From Candidatus Praeruminimicrobium purgamenti (GTDB lineage Bacteria > Elusimicrobiota > Endomicrobiia > Endomicrobiales > Endomicrobiaceae), in NCBI GenBank assembly GCA_018433585.1, contig JAHDQW010000001.1, positions 310,001 to 374,000 of the forward strand: DNA of 64,000 nt. The letters run 5' to 3'. The translations under genes and the position numbers were made by a program. Shown in pieces: positions 8,023 to 16,558 of the stretch. Under the pieces are notes generated by a model. The model ran no database searches. It was not told the origin of the DNA and saw nothing but the letters and a program-made list of their open reading frames with translations. How positions within the stretch are numbered: the stretch's first letter is position 1; each line of letters begins with the position of its first letter.

Positions 8023-11000
8023 ATGGAAAATAAAGAAAAAAAATCTTTTATAGAACTTGCTTTAAAATACAGACAAATACCTATAATTTTGACTGTAGCT
8101 TTATGTATAGTGGGGATATATTCTCTTTTCAATATGCCGAGACAGGAATTCCCTGAGTTTAAAGTAAGACAGGGGTTGGTTATAGGAGGTTTCCCGGGAG
8201 CTTCGTCTGAACAGGTTGACGAACAGCTTGCAAAACCTTTGCAGAAATATCTTTTTCAATATAAAGAAGTAAACAGAAAAAAGACCTATTCAGTGTCAAA
8301 AGAAGGACAGGTGGTTGTTTTTCTTGAAGTCAATGAAAATATCAAAGAACCGGATTTATTTTGGTCTAAGTTGAGGCTGGGTCTTCAGGAGTTTAAATCA
8401 AAATTGCCGCCGCAGGTTCTTTTGCTTATAGGCGATAATAATTTCGGGGACGCATCGGCAATACTTCTTTCAATTTCTTCGGATAAAAGAAGTTACAGAG
8501 AATTGGAAGATTATCTTGAAAAACTTGAAAATAAAGTAAGGCAAAATCCGGCTGTTTCAAATGTAAAACATTTCGGTATTCAAAAGGAACAGATAACAAT
8601 TTACGCTGATCCAAATAAACTTGCTTATTACGGTATAAAACCTTCGTTGATAATGACGGCACTGCAGCTTGAATCCGTTGTCGGATACGGAGGAAAAGTA
8701 ACTGATAATGAACTTGTAATGCCTATACATTTGCCTCAGCAGTTTAAATCGGAAGCTGATGTGGCCGAACAAATAATTTACGTGTCGCCTGTTGACGGAG
8801 CTGTTGTAAGGATAAGAGACGTTGCAAAAGTTGTCAGAGAATATGATGTAGAAGATTCTTATGTGGAAAGCAACGGTAAAAAATCTCTTGTTTTGTCTAT
8901 GGAGATGCATTTCGGCAACAATATCGTTAAATTCGGTAAAGAAATAGACGCAATTATAAAGGAATTTAAAACGACAGTTCCTCAGGATGTTGAAATAAAG
9001 AAAATTGCAGATATGCCTGGAGTGGTTAAAAGCTCAATAACACATTTCTTCAGGGATTTTGGAATGGCGGTATTATCGGTAATTATAGTTATAATCATAT
9101 TTTTGCCTAAAAGAGTAGCCGCCGTAGCTGCGATTACAATACCGATTTCAATATTGATATCAATGGGTTTATTACAATTTTACGGAATTGAATTAAACAC
9201 CGTATCTCTTGCGACTCTTGTTCTTGTACTCGGCATGATAGTCGACAATTCAATAGTTGTTATAGATAACCACGTGGAAAAATTGGACCACGGTATTGAC
9301 GTATGGACGGCAGCATGGAGCAGCGCAAAAGAGCTCTTCGTTCCTGTTTTTACCGCAACTCTTGCCATCATGGTTGCTTTTTATCCTATGCCTATGTTTA
9401 TGGACGGAATGTATAAAGAATTTATATCTCCTATACCTGCAACCGTGACGATTACGCTGTTTGTTTCTCTTTTGGTGGCTTCTCTTGTAGTTCCTGTTTT
9501 GTCATACTATTTTATAAAAAAAGGCGTTCATTCAAAAGACAAGCAGACAAACGGCGGAAAGAAAACAATGCTTGACAGGCTGCAGTCCTTTTATGATTCA
9601 AAAATTGCGCTTACTATGAGCAGACCCAGACGCTCAATAGGCATTGCCGTACTGTGTATCGCAGCCGGTATTATTTTGCTTTCAATGCTTCCTCAGGAAA
9701 CATTTCCTAAACTTGAAAGAAACCAGTTCGCCGTAGAAATATATTTTCCTGAAGGGACTTCTCTTGACAACAATGCAAAAACCACAAAAGAAATGGCAGG
9801 CATACTTCTGCAGGATAAAAGAGTAGTTGACGTTATTTCTTTCATAGGAACAGGTTCTCCGAGATTTAACACTTTGTATGCTCCGCAGATACCGGCAAAA
9901 AATTATTCCCAGCTTATAGTAATTACAGATACGAATAAAAATACAAAAAAGATTTTAAGAGAATATGATGAAAAATACAGAGACGCGTTTCCTAATGCGC
10001 ACGTCAGATGGAAAGAACTGGATTTCCTTCCGGTAACCGCTCCTATAGAAATAAGAATAGCCGGCGACACTATAGAGGAAATAAAATCTTTTTCGGATAA
10101 AATCAAAACAATCATGACAAATGAAAAAGACCTTATATGGGTGCGTGATGATTACAGAAATCCTCTGCTTGCAATAGATTTGGACATAAATAAAGAAGCG
10201 GCTGACAGGCTCGGCATTACAAGAGGAACTTTAGGGCTTTCTACAGCGCTTAACCGCAACGGGATGACTGTTGCAACCGTATGGGAGCAGGATTATTCGA
10301 AACCTGTAATCTTAAAATACGAAAAATCAAAAGTTACAAAACCTGAAGATTTGGGCAGTCAGTATATCTCCGCTCCGTTATCTCCTAAACCGGTGATGTT
10401 AAGACAAATTGCAAAATTAAAACCGGGGTTCAGCGAAGGGCAGGTGGTAAGAAGAAACGGTAAATATACTCTTACCATGTACGGAGACGTAAAATTTGAC
10501 AAGCTTGCAAATCCGGTATTTAAAAAAATTGAATCTAAAATAAAAGAACTTCCTAGACCTTCAGGTATTGAGGTAAGCTATGGAGGAGAATACGAAAAGT
10601 CTCTTGAGACTTACGGACCTTTTTCAAAATCTCTTATAACAAGCGTTATTCTTATATTTTTAATATTGCTGTTTCAGTTTAAAAGCGTAAGGCTGTCATT
10701 GCTTGTAATGTGCACAATGCCTCTCAGTTTGATAGGCGGCGTTTTAGGACTTCTAATAATAGGATATCCGTTCGGCATGACTTCTTTTGTCGGATTTATA
10801 GGACTTTTCGGCATGGTTGTCAGAAACGGGGTAATTTTAATCACTTATGCAAACGAACTTGAAAAGGGCGGGATGTCTCTTAAAGATGCGGCAATAGCAG
10901 CAGGTAAGAGAAGAATGAGACCTATATTTTTGACCGCCAGCGCAGCCGCAGTCGGCGTTATACCTTTAATAACGTCGGGTTCTTTGTTATGGGGACCGCT

Positions 11001-11115
11001 TGGAACAGTTATCTGTTTCGGGCTTATAGGTTCTACGATTTTAACTTTGTACGTTTTGCCCGTAGCCTACTGGAAATTCAGCCCTGAGCATAAGGAGCAG
11101 AAAAATGTCAAATAA
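8023..11115 (+). CDS. RND efflux pump permease
   Basis: Inner-membrane proton-driven exporter of the AcrB/MexB-like superfamily, 1030 residues, with the usual duplicated topology: one helix, a large periplasmic loop, then six helices, repeated. The porter domain and the TM4 motif LGMIVDNSIVVIDN are clear. Two proton-relay positions differ from AcrB. The Asp-Asp pair reads Asp408-Asn409, and the TM10 lysine is an Arg (VVRNGVILI, Arg934). Such variants occur in other RND branches, so the pump is probably active but should not be assumed to match the drug pumps. Lies between its adaptor and the TolC-type gene, which overlaps its end by eleven bases. Substrate unknown. Confidence 0.93.
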   Translation: MENKEKKSFIELALKYRQIPIILTVALCIVGIYSLFNMPRQEFPEFKVRQGLVIGGFPGASSEQVDEQLAKPLQKYLFQYKEVNRKKTYSVSKEGQVVVFLEVNENIKEPDLFWSKLRLGLQEFKSKLPPQVLLLIGDNNFGDASAILLSISSDKRSYRELEDYLEKLENKVRQNPAVSNVKHFGIQKEQITIYADPNKLAYYGIKPSLIMTALQLESVVGYGGKVTDNELVMPIHLPQQFKSEADVAEQIIYVSPVDGAVVRIRDVAKVVREYDVEDSYVESNGKKSLVLSMEMHFGNNIVKFGKEIDAIIKEFKTTVPQDVEIKKIADMPGVVKSSITHFFRDFGMAVLSVIIVIIIFLPKRVAAVAAITIPISILISMGLLQFYGIELNTVSLATLVLVLGMIVDNSIVVIDNHVEKLDHGIDVWTAAWSSAKELFVPVFTATLAIMVAFYPMPMFMDGMYKEFISPIPATVTITLFVSLLVASLVVPVLSYYFIKKGVHSKDKQTNGGKKTMLDRLQSFYDSKIALTMSRPRRSIGIAVLCIAAGIILLSMLPQETFPKLERNQFAVEIYFPEGTSLDNNAKTTKEMAGILLQDKRVVDVISFIGTGSPRFNTLYAPQIPAKNYSQLIVITDTNKNTKKILREYDEKYRDAFPNAHVRWKELDFLPVTAPIEIRIAGDTIEEIKSFSDKIKTIMTNEKDLIWVRDDYRNPLLAIDLDINKEAADRLGITRGTLGLSTALNRNGMTVATVWEQDYSKPVILKYEKSKVTKPEDLGSQYISAPLSPKPVMLRQIAKLKPGFSEGQVVRRNGKYTLTMYGDVKFDKLANPVFKKIESKIKELPRPSGIEVSYGGEYEKSLETYGPFSKSLITSVILIFLILLFQFKSVRLSLLVMCTMPLSLIGGVLGLLIIGYPFGMTSFVGFIGLFGMVVRNGVILITYANELEKGGMSLKDAAIAAGKRRMRPIFLTASAAAVGVIPLITSGSLLWGPLGTVICFGLIGSTILTLYVLPVAYWKFSPEHKEQKNVK

Positions 11116-12472
11116 AAAAATATATATTTTTTCTTTTTTTCTTTTTTTGGCATGTCCGTTATTTGCCGAAGAAGGATATAAAATAGAAATAAGCACGGTT
11201 TCGGTTTTTTCAGGGCAGAAAGACGTTTTAAAAATGACTCTTGAACAGTATCAAAAAATTGCGCTTAAAAACAACAGCGAGCTTCATAAAACGGAAGCAG
11301 AAGCCGAATATGCCCGTCAGGAATCAAAAGCGGCTTTTACAAAATATTTTCCAAAAATTTCTGCATCTGCGGCTGTTGCAAATACCGATATACTGCCTGG
11401 ATTCAACGAACCTGTAAGCATTCTTCCTGTCACGTCTCAGAGCAACGGAGGTTCTGTCGTGATGTTGAGCGCTACCCAGCCTTTATTTGCCGGAGGAAGA
11501 ATTGTAAACGGCAATAAACTTGCAGACAGCGCGTCAAAAGCAGCCGATTATAAATTACAGATTAAGCGCAATGAAATCTATTCCGAAGCAGAAAAAAAAT
11601 ACAGACAGTTCCAGCTTCTTGAAGGTAAAATGAACACTTTGCTTTCTTACGAAAAAATGCTTGACGCCCTTTACTCTCGCGTGTCGCAGGCTTTTGAATT
11701 AGGAATAGCTTCGAGAAGCGATTTCTTAAGAGTTAAACTTAAAAAAGAAGAGATTGCGGTGCAAAAACAGCAGCTTGAAAAAATTATAGAAATTGCCTCC
11801 AAAGATTTAAAGCTTTATGCTGAAATTGACGAAAACACGGAAATAAAAATAGACAAAAATTTTTCTGAGGTGCAAGAGCCTGTTTACAGCAGATCTGATT
11901 TTCAGTCTTATCTTAAATTAAGACCGGAATACAAGCTGCTTGAAACGGGAGTAAAAGTGTCAAAGCTGCAAAGAAATATGGAGACGGGTTCTTATTTGCC
12001 GACCGTAGCGGTCGGGGCAAGCCTTTTCAGAACGGATTATTTCAGCAATAATTATTTTGATAAAAGCGCAATGCATTATCAGGATTCCATGGCTTTCGCA
12101 ATGGTAAGCATGCCTTTGAGCGACTGGTGGCAGGCTTCGCATACTATAAAAGGATTAAATGCAAAATACAAAGCGGCGCAGAATGAATTTGAGTCAAAGT
12201 CAAAATATCTTTTGCTTGATATGGAAAATAAATTGACTTGTCTGGAAACTGCATATAAGCAGGTAAGGGTTGCCGAGATAGGTCTTGAACTTGCACAAAC
12301 AAACAGAATTGAATATGAAGACGGCTATAAAAACGGGACTGAAAAACTTTCAGATTATCTTGAGTCTATGGCTCTCGAACAGGAAAAACAAAATAAATTA
12401 GACGAAGCAAAAGCTGATTATTTTGAAGCAAAAACGGCTTTTCTCATATCAATCGCAAAATTAGAATACTAG
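11105..12472 (+). CDS. TolC family outer-membrane channel
   Basis: Exported trimeric channel partner of the upstream RND pump. A signal peptide is visible (MSNKKIYIFSFFLFLACPLFA, cleavage after residue 21 or close by). The mature part has the duplicated long coiled helices of the family: one around LEQYQKIALKNNSELHK, the outer-membrane-strand region near YLPTVAVGASLF, and the second repeat near SKYLLLDMENKLTCLETAYKQ and YEDGYKNGTEKLSDYLES. At 455 residues it is typical. Last gene of the tetR-adaptor-pump-channel operon. Confidence 0.88.
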   Translation: MSNKKIYIFSFFLFLACPLFAEEGYKIEISTVSVFSGQKDVLKMTLEQYQKIALKNNSELHKTEAEAEYARQESKAAFTKYFPKISASAAVANTDILPGFNEPVSILPVTSQSNGGSVVMLSATQPLFAGGRIVNGNKLADSASKAADYKLQIKRNEIYSEAEKKYRQFQLLEGKMNTLLSYEKMLDALYSRVSQAFELGIASRSDFLRVKLKKEEIAVQKQQLEKIIEIASKDLKLYAEIDENTEIKIDKNFSEVQEPVYSRSDFQSYLKLRPEYKLLETGVKVSKLQRNMETGSYLPTVAVGASLFRTDYFSNNYFDKSAMHYQDSMAFAMVSMPLSDWWQASHTIKGLNAKYKAAQNEFESKSKYLLLDMENKLTCLETAYKQVRVAEIGLELAQTNRIEYEDGYKNGTEKLSDYLESMALEQEKQNKLDEAKADYFEAKTAFLISIAKLEY

Positions 12473-12479
12473 CTTTTGA

Positions 12480-12534
12480 AAATAAATTATATTTATGATA
12501 ATCTAAAAGAAATCTGAATATAATTTATTTTTTT
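12480..12534 (+). terminator. AT-only inverted repeat, possible terminator overlapping the hydE promoter
   Basis: A perfect 12-base inverted repeat (12480-12491 and 12519-12530) with a 27-base loop is followed by a T run. The stem contains only A-T pairs. Its right arm includes TATAAT (12519-12524), which could instead serve as the -10 box of hydE, giving a leader of only about nine bases. Confidence 0.35.
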
Positions 12535-12539
12535 ATACT

Positions 12540-13580
12540 ATGCAAAAATTAATTAATAAAGCTGAAAAAACACATATACTGGAAAGAGAAGAAATATCGT
12601 TTCTTCTTAGAGATTCGTCCGTTAATGACGAGCTTTTCAATGCTGCCGACAGAATAAGAGAAGAAAATGTCGGAAGAGAAGTTCACCTGAGAGCATTAAT
12701 TGAATTTTCTAATGTCTGCAAACAGCATTGCAAATACTGCGGCTTAAGAGCTGAAAATAAAAATCTTGACAGATATAACATAGATGAAGAAACAATATTT
12801 AAATTCGCGGAAAAAGCGGCAGGTTACGGGTATAAAACAGTCGTTTTGCAGTCAGGTGAAAGCAATTTTTATTCTGAAAAACAGCTTGTCTCTCTGATAA
12901 AAAAAATAAAATCTTTAAATATGGCAGTAACTTTAAGCATAGGTGAAAAAACTTTTGATGAATATAAAGCGTATAAAAGCGCCGGCGCAGACAGATATCT
13001 GCTCAGAATAGAAACTACGGATAAAAATTTATACAGCAAACTGCATCCTGATATGAACTTTGAAAACAGAATAAATTGTCTTTATAATTTAAAAGACCTG
13101 GGCTATGAAGTCGGTACAGGCTGTCTCGTAGGTTTGCCTGAACAGACTTTTGAATCTCTGGCAGATGATATTTTATTTTTCAAAAAACTTGATGCCGATA
13201 TGGTCGGCATCGGTCCTTTTATTCCAAATCCCGATACTCCTTTAAAAGATGAAAAAGCCGGCAGCTTTATTCTTGCATTGAAAGTCATGGCATTGACTCG
13301 TCTCCTTCTGCCTGACGCAAACATTCCTGCGACGACAGCAATGGAGACTTTAGATCCTAACGGCAGAATTTTGGCTTTGCAGAGCGGAGCAAACGTCGTG
13401 ATGCCTAACGCTACTGAAGGGGAATACAGAAAAAAATACGAGCTTTATCCCGGAAAGATTTGCATTAACGACACTCCCGCAAAATGCAGCATGTGCATAA
13501 ATGCAAAAATACTTTCAATCGGGCGTGAAGTTTCAAAAGATTACGGCAAAAGCAAACATTTCATTAAAAGAATTAAATAG
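12540..13580 (+). CDS. hydE: [FeFe]-hydrogenase maturase HydE (radical SAM)
   Basis: Radical SAM enzyme needed to build the diiron subcluster of [FeFe] hydrogenase. The SAM cluster motif CKQHCKYC is at Cys60, Cys64 and Cys67. It follows the HydE-typical IEFSNVC strand and precedes GLRAENKNLDRY. Other HydE landmarks are VVLQSGE, RYLLRIET, GCLVGLPEQT, MVGIGPFIPNPDTPL, TTAMETLDPNGR and LYPGKIC. C-terminal cysteines at about 308, 316 and 319 match the accessory-cluster positions of some HydE proteins. The 346-residue length is normal. HydF and HydG are not in the window. The closest confounder is BioB or PylB, but the C-terminal half fits HydE best. No ribosome binding site is seen. Confidence 0.9.
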   Translation: MQKLINKAEKTHILEREEISFLLRDSSVNDELFNAADRIREENVGREVHLRALIEFSNVCKQHCKYCGLRAENKNLDRYNIDEETIFKFAEKAAGYGYKTVVLQSGESNFYSEKQLVSLIKKIKSLNMAVTLSIGEKTFDEYKAYKSAGADRYLLRIETTDKNLYSKLHPDMNFENRINCLYNLKDLGYEVGTGCLVGLPEQTFESLADDILFFKKLDADMVGIGPFIPNPDTPLKDEKAGSFILALKVMALTRLLLPDANIPATTAMETLDPNGRILALQSGANVVMPNATEGEYRKKYELYPGKICINDTPAKCSMCINAKILSIGREVSKDYGKSKHFIKRIK

Positions 13581-13657
13581 AAAAATTTGTCTAAAATCTT
13601 TAAATATTATACTATTCCTATATAAATACAGTATATTTCTTTAATTAAGGAGTTTTT

Positions 13658-14095
13658 ATGAAAATATCAACGAAAGGAAGATATTCATTAAGGCTTATGA
13701 TAGATTTGGCGGAACATAATAACGGTGAATATATTACGTTAAAAGACATATCATCACGGCAAAAAATTTCGGTAAAATATCTTGAACAAATTATTGCGCA
13801 GCTTTCCAAAGCAGGACTGCTGAAAAGCGTAAGAGGTCCTCAAGGCGGATATAAGTTGTCAAAAAGTCCTAAAGATTATACGGCAGGGGAAATTCTCAGA
13901 GTAACCGAAGGCAGTTTATCTCCTGTAGCATGCCTTGATTTTAAACCGAATAAATGCGCTAATTATGAAAAATGTTCTACGATTGATTTTTGGGAAGGTT
14001 TGGATAAGATAATTCAGGAATATGTCGACGGAACAACTTTAGAGGAATTGGCGGAAAGGCATATAAGTAAGAATGCCTCGGATTTTTCAATTTAA
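13658..14095 (+). CDS. Rrf2 family transcriptional regulator, IscR-like
   Basis: Winged-helix DNA-binding protein of the Rrf2 family, 145 residues. The N-terminus MKISTKGRYSLRLMIDLA and the wing GPQGGYKLSKSP are typical. Three cysteines at 92, 100 and 106 (spacing C-x7-C-x5-C) sit where IscR and NsrR bind a [2Fe-2S] or [4Fe-4S] cluster, so it probably senses Fe-S status. CymR-type cysteine regulators lack this full triad. A good AAGGAG ribosome binding site precedes the ATG. It lies upstream of the leader peptide and metY-cysK-mnmA, which it probably controls. No certain operator was found, though TATACT/AGTATA half-sites flank its own promoter region. Confidence 0.85.
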   Translation: MKISTKGRYSLRLMIDLAEHNNGEYITLKDISSRQKISVKYLEQIIAQLSKAGLLKSVRGPQGGYKLSKSPKDYTAGEILRVTEGSLSPVACLDFKPNKCANYEKCSTIDFWEGLDKIIQEYVDGTTLEELAERHISKNASDFSI

Positions 14096-14116
14096 ATAGA
14101 AAATAAATGTATGGCA

Positions 14117-14145
14117 TTGACATTTGAAAAAATATATTGTATATT
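14117..14145 (+). promoter_or_regulatory. promoter of the cysteine-leader/metY/cysK/mnmA operon
   Basis: TTGACA (14117-14122) and TATATT (14140-14145) with a 17-base spacer. A transcript starting near 14152 would carry a leader of about 168 bases before metY, containing the Cys-rich open frame. Confidence 0.65.
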
Positions 14146-14198
14146 TCATTTCATAGTATTTTGATAGGAAATATGGATATTAAAAAAAGAGGTGTGAA

Positions 14199-14288
14199 AT
14201 GTCTTATAAAAACATTAAATCATTATATATAAACTACATCTGCTGGCGAATGTGTCTTTTTTGTTGCAGTTGTAAAAGAATAAATTAA
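14199..14288 (+). CDS. cysteine-rich leader peptide, 29 aa
   Basis: A short frame with a strong ribosome binding site (AGAGGTG, 14188-14194). Its second half contains five cysteine codons in eleven positions (residues 15, 19, 22, 23 and 25; motif CWRMCLFCCSCK), flanked by Trp and Arg. It ends at TAA 32 bases before metY and lies in the transcribed leader of metY-cysK-mnmA. This is the classical layout of an amino-acid attenuation leader. With too little Cys-tRNA a ribosome would stall at these codons and change expression of the sulfur-assimilation genes. Cys-rich leader peptides before sulfur genes are known in other phyla, for example mycobacteria. No terminator is visible between its stop and metY, so control would more likely be translational. 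The function is inferred. Confidence 0.7.
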   Translation: MSYKNIKSLYINYICWRMCLFCCSCKRIN

Positions 14289-14319
14289 AATAACAGAATT
14301 ATAAAACAGGAGATATAAA

Positions 14320-15603
14320 ATGACAAACAAATATAAATTTGAAACTTTACAAATTCACGTAGGACAGGAAACGCCAGACTCGGCTACAGATTCAAGAGCT
14401 GTTCCGATTTATTTAACTACTTCGTATGTCTTTGCAAATTCAGAGCAGGCTGCAAAAAGGTTTGGATTGACGGAAGGGGGAAATATTTACACTCGTTTAA
14501 TGAATCCGACAACCGATGTTTTTGAAAAAAGAATTGCCGCTTTGGAAGGAGGAGCAGCGGCTCTTGCAACTGCTTCGGGAGCAGCGGCTGTTACTTATGC
14601 AGTGCAAAACATCGCCCGTTCAGGAGATCATATCGTTTCGGCAAAAACAATTTACGGCGGAAGTTATAACCTTTTTGCAAATACTTTGTCTGAGTCGGGT
14701 ATTGAAACTACTTTTATCGATGCCGATGATATTAATAATTTTAAAAAAGCGATAAAGGCAAACACAAAAGCAATATTTATAGAAACGCTTGGAAATCCAA
14801 ATTCAAGCATAATAGACGTTGATGCAGTTGCAAAAATAGCTCATGAAAACGGAATTCCTCTTATAGTCGACAATACTTTTGCAACGCCTTATTTATTCAG
14901 ACCTATAGAACACGGAGCTGATGTAGTTGTTCATTCGGCTACTAAATTTATAGGCGGGCACGGCACGGCTTTGGGCGGAGTTATAATAGACAGCGGAAAA
15001 TTCGATTGGGCTCAAAATGATAAGTTCCCGGGGCTTTCAAAACCAAACCCTAGTTATCATGGAGTAGTTTTTACCCAGGCAGTTGGAAGTCTTGCTTACA
15101 TAATAAAGATAAGAACAACAATTTTGAGAGATACCGGTTCCGCATTAAGTCCTTTTCATTCTTTCTTGTTTTTACAGGGGCTTGAAACATTATCATTAAG
15201 AGTTGAAAGACACGTGTACAATGCGTTAAAAGTTGTGGAATACCTTTCAAAACATCCTCAAGTCGAAAGAGTAAATCATCCTTCTTTACCGGATGACAGA
15301 TACAATACTTTGTATAAAAAATATTTCCCGCAGGGAGCCGGTTCAATATTTACTTTTGAAATAAAAGGGGATGAAACAAAGGCAAAGAAATTTATTGATA
15401 AACTTAAGATTTTTTCTCTTTTGGCTAATGTCGCAGACGTAAAGTCGCTGGTTATACATCCTGCTTCAACAACACATTCTCAGCTTAGCAAAGAGGAACT
15501 TTTGGATTCAGGCATAAAACCTAACACGATACGTTTATCAATAGGAACTGAGCATATTGACGATATAATTGCAGATTTAGACGAAGCGTTTAAAAATTTA
15601 TAG
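14320..15603 (+). CDS. metY: O-acetylhomoserine sulfhydrylase
   Basis: PLP enzyme of the Cys/Met metabolism family that makes homocysteine from O-acetylhomoserine and sulfide. Landmarks are [20 protein letters not shown], the [15 protein letters not shown] segment, and the PLP lysine in [11 protein letters not shown] (about Lys209), followed by a MetY-type insertion (PSYHGVVF) and the C-terminal [12 protein letters not shown]. The length of 427 residues is that of MetY and longer than MetB/MetC. It has its own AGGAGAT ribosome binding site and follows the Cys-rich leader peptide. The stop is eleven bases from cysK. A related cystathionine synthase activity cannot be excluded. Confidence 0.92.
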   Translation: MTNKYKFETLQIHVGQETPDSATDSRAVPIYLTTSYVFANSEQAAKRFGLTEGGNIYTRLMNPTTDVFEKRIAALEGGAAALATASGAAAVTYAVQNIARSGDHIVSAKTIYGGSYNLFANTLSESGIETTFIDADDINNFKKAIKANTKAIFIETLGNPNSSIIDVDAVAKIAHENGIPLIVDNTFATPYLFRPIEHGADVVVHSATKFIGGHGTALGGVIIDSGKFDWAQNDKFPGLSKPNPSYHGVVFTQAVGSLAYIIKIRTTILRDTGSALSPFHSFLFLQGLETLSLRVERHVYNALKVVEYLSKHPQVERVNHPSLPDDRYNTLYKKYFPQGAGSIFTFEIKGDETKAKKFIDKLKIFSLLANVADVKSLVIHPASTTHSQLSKEELLDSGIKPNTIRLSIGTEHIDDIIADLDEAFKNL

Positions 15604-15614
15604 GAGATATTATT

Positions 15615-16544
15615 ATGGTTAAAATTTATAAAAAATTAACAGATTTGATAGGAAATACGCCGTTGCTTGAAATTACGGGATATTCAAAAAAGAATAATCT
15701 TGAAGCGGTTATTTTGGCTAAGCTTGAATATTTTAATCCTGCCGGCAGCGTGAAAGACAGAATTGCAAAAGCAATGATAGAAGATGCCGAAAAGAAAGGA
15801 TTGCTTAAACAAAATTCAGTAATAATAGAACCTACGAGCGGCAATACGGGGATAGGTTTGGCTTCCGTTGCTGCGGCAAAAGGCTACAGAATTATACTTA
15901 CAATGCCTGAAACTTTCAGCATAGAAAGAAGAAATCTTCTTAAAGCTTACGGAGCCGAACTTGTTTTAACGGACGGGACAAAAGGAATGAAAGGTGCTAT
16001 TGAAAAAGCAAAAGAACTCGCCGAAACAATTCCGGGCAGCTTTATTCCAAGCCAATTTACAAATCCGGCAAATCCTGCCGTACACAAAGCTACGACGGGC
16101 GTTGAAATTTATAACGATACTGACGGTAAAGTAGATATTTTTATTGCAGGCGTAGGTACCGGAGGAACAATCAGCGGAGTCGGCGAATATCTGAAATCAA
16201 AAAATAAAAACATTAAGATAATAGCCGTTGAACCTAAAGATTCTCCGGTTCTTTCGGAAGGCAAAGCAGGTCCTCATAAAATTCAGGGAATAGGCGCAGG
16301 ATTTATTCCTGAAACTCTTAATACGTCGATTTACGACGAAGTTATTCCCGTTGCTAACGAAGATGCTTTCAGCACTGGAAAACAACTTGCAGTTACAGAA
16401 GGATTGCTTGTCGGAATTTCTTCAGGCGCGGCATTGTTTGCGGCTTCACTGGTTGCAAAAAGGCCTGAAAACAAAAACAAAGTGATAGTAGTTCTTTTGC
16501 CGGATACAGGCGAAAGATATTTGTCTACTCCTATGTTTTCTTAA
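15615..16544 (+). CDS. cysK: cysteine synthase A
   Basis: PLP enzyme that replaces the acetyl group of O-acetylserine by sulfide to form cysteine. The PLP lysine lies in [11 protein letters not shown] (Lys47), the substrate loop is [11 protein letters not shown], and the phosphate-binding loop is [10 protein letters not shown]. The C-terminal [11 protein letters not shown] is also typical. The 309-residue length is normal. Second structural gene of the operon behind the Cys-rich leader; the product of this enzyme is the likely signal sensed there. Confidence 0.94.
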   Translation: MVKIYKKLTDLIGNTPLLEITGYSKKNNLEAVILAKLEYFNPAGSVKDRIAKAMIEDAEKKGLLKQNSVIIEPTSGNTGIGLASVAAAKGYRIILTMPETFSIERRNLLKAYGAELVLTDGTKGMKGAIEKAKELAETIPGSFIPSQFTNPANPAVHKATTGVEIYNDTDGKVDIFIAGVGTGGTISGVGEYLKSKNKNIKIIAVEPKDSPVLSEGKAGPHKIQGIGAGFIPETLNTSIYDEVIPVANEDAFSTGKQLAVTEGLLVGISSGAALFAASLVAKRPENKNKVIVVLLPDTGERYLSTPMFS

Positions 16545-16558
16545 AAAGGTATTTTAAT

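Noticed and set aside
14289-14319. A classical terminator-attenuator between the Cys leader and metY
   Set aside because: No stem followed by a T run exists in the 31 bases available, so transcriptional attenuation of the trp type is not supported.
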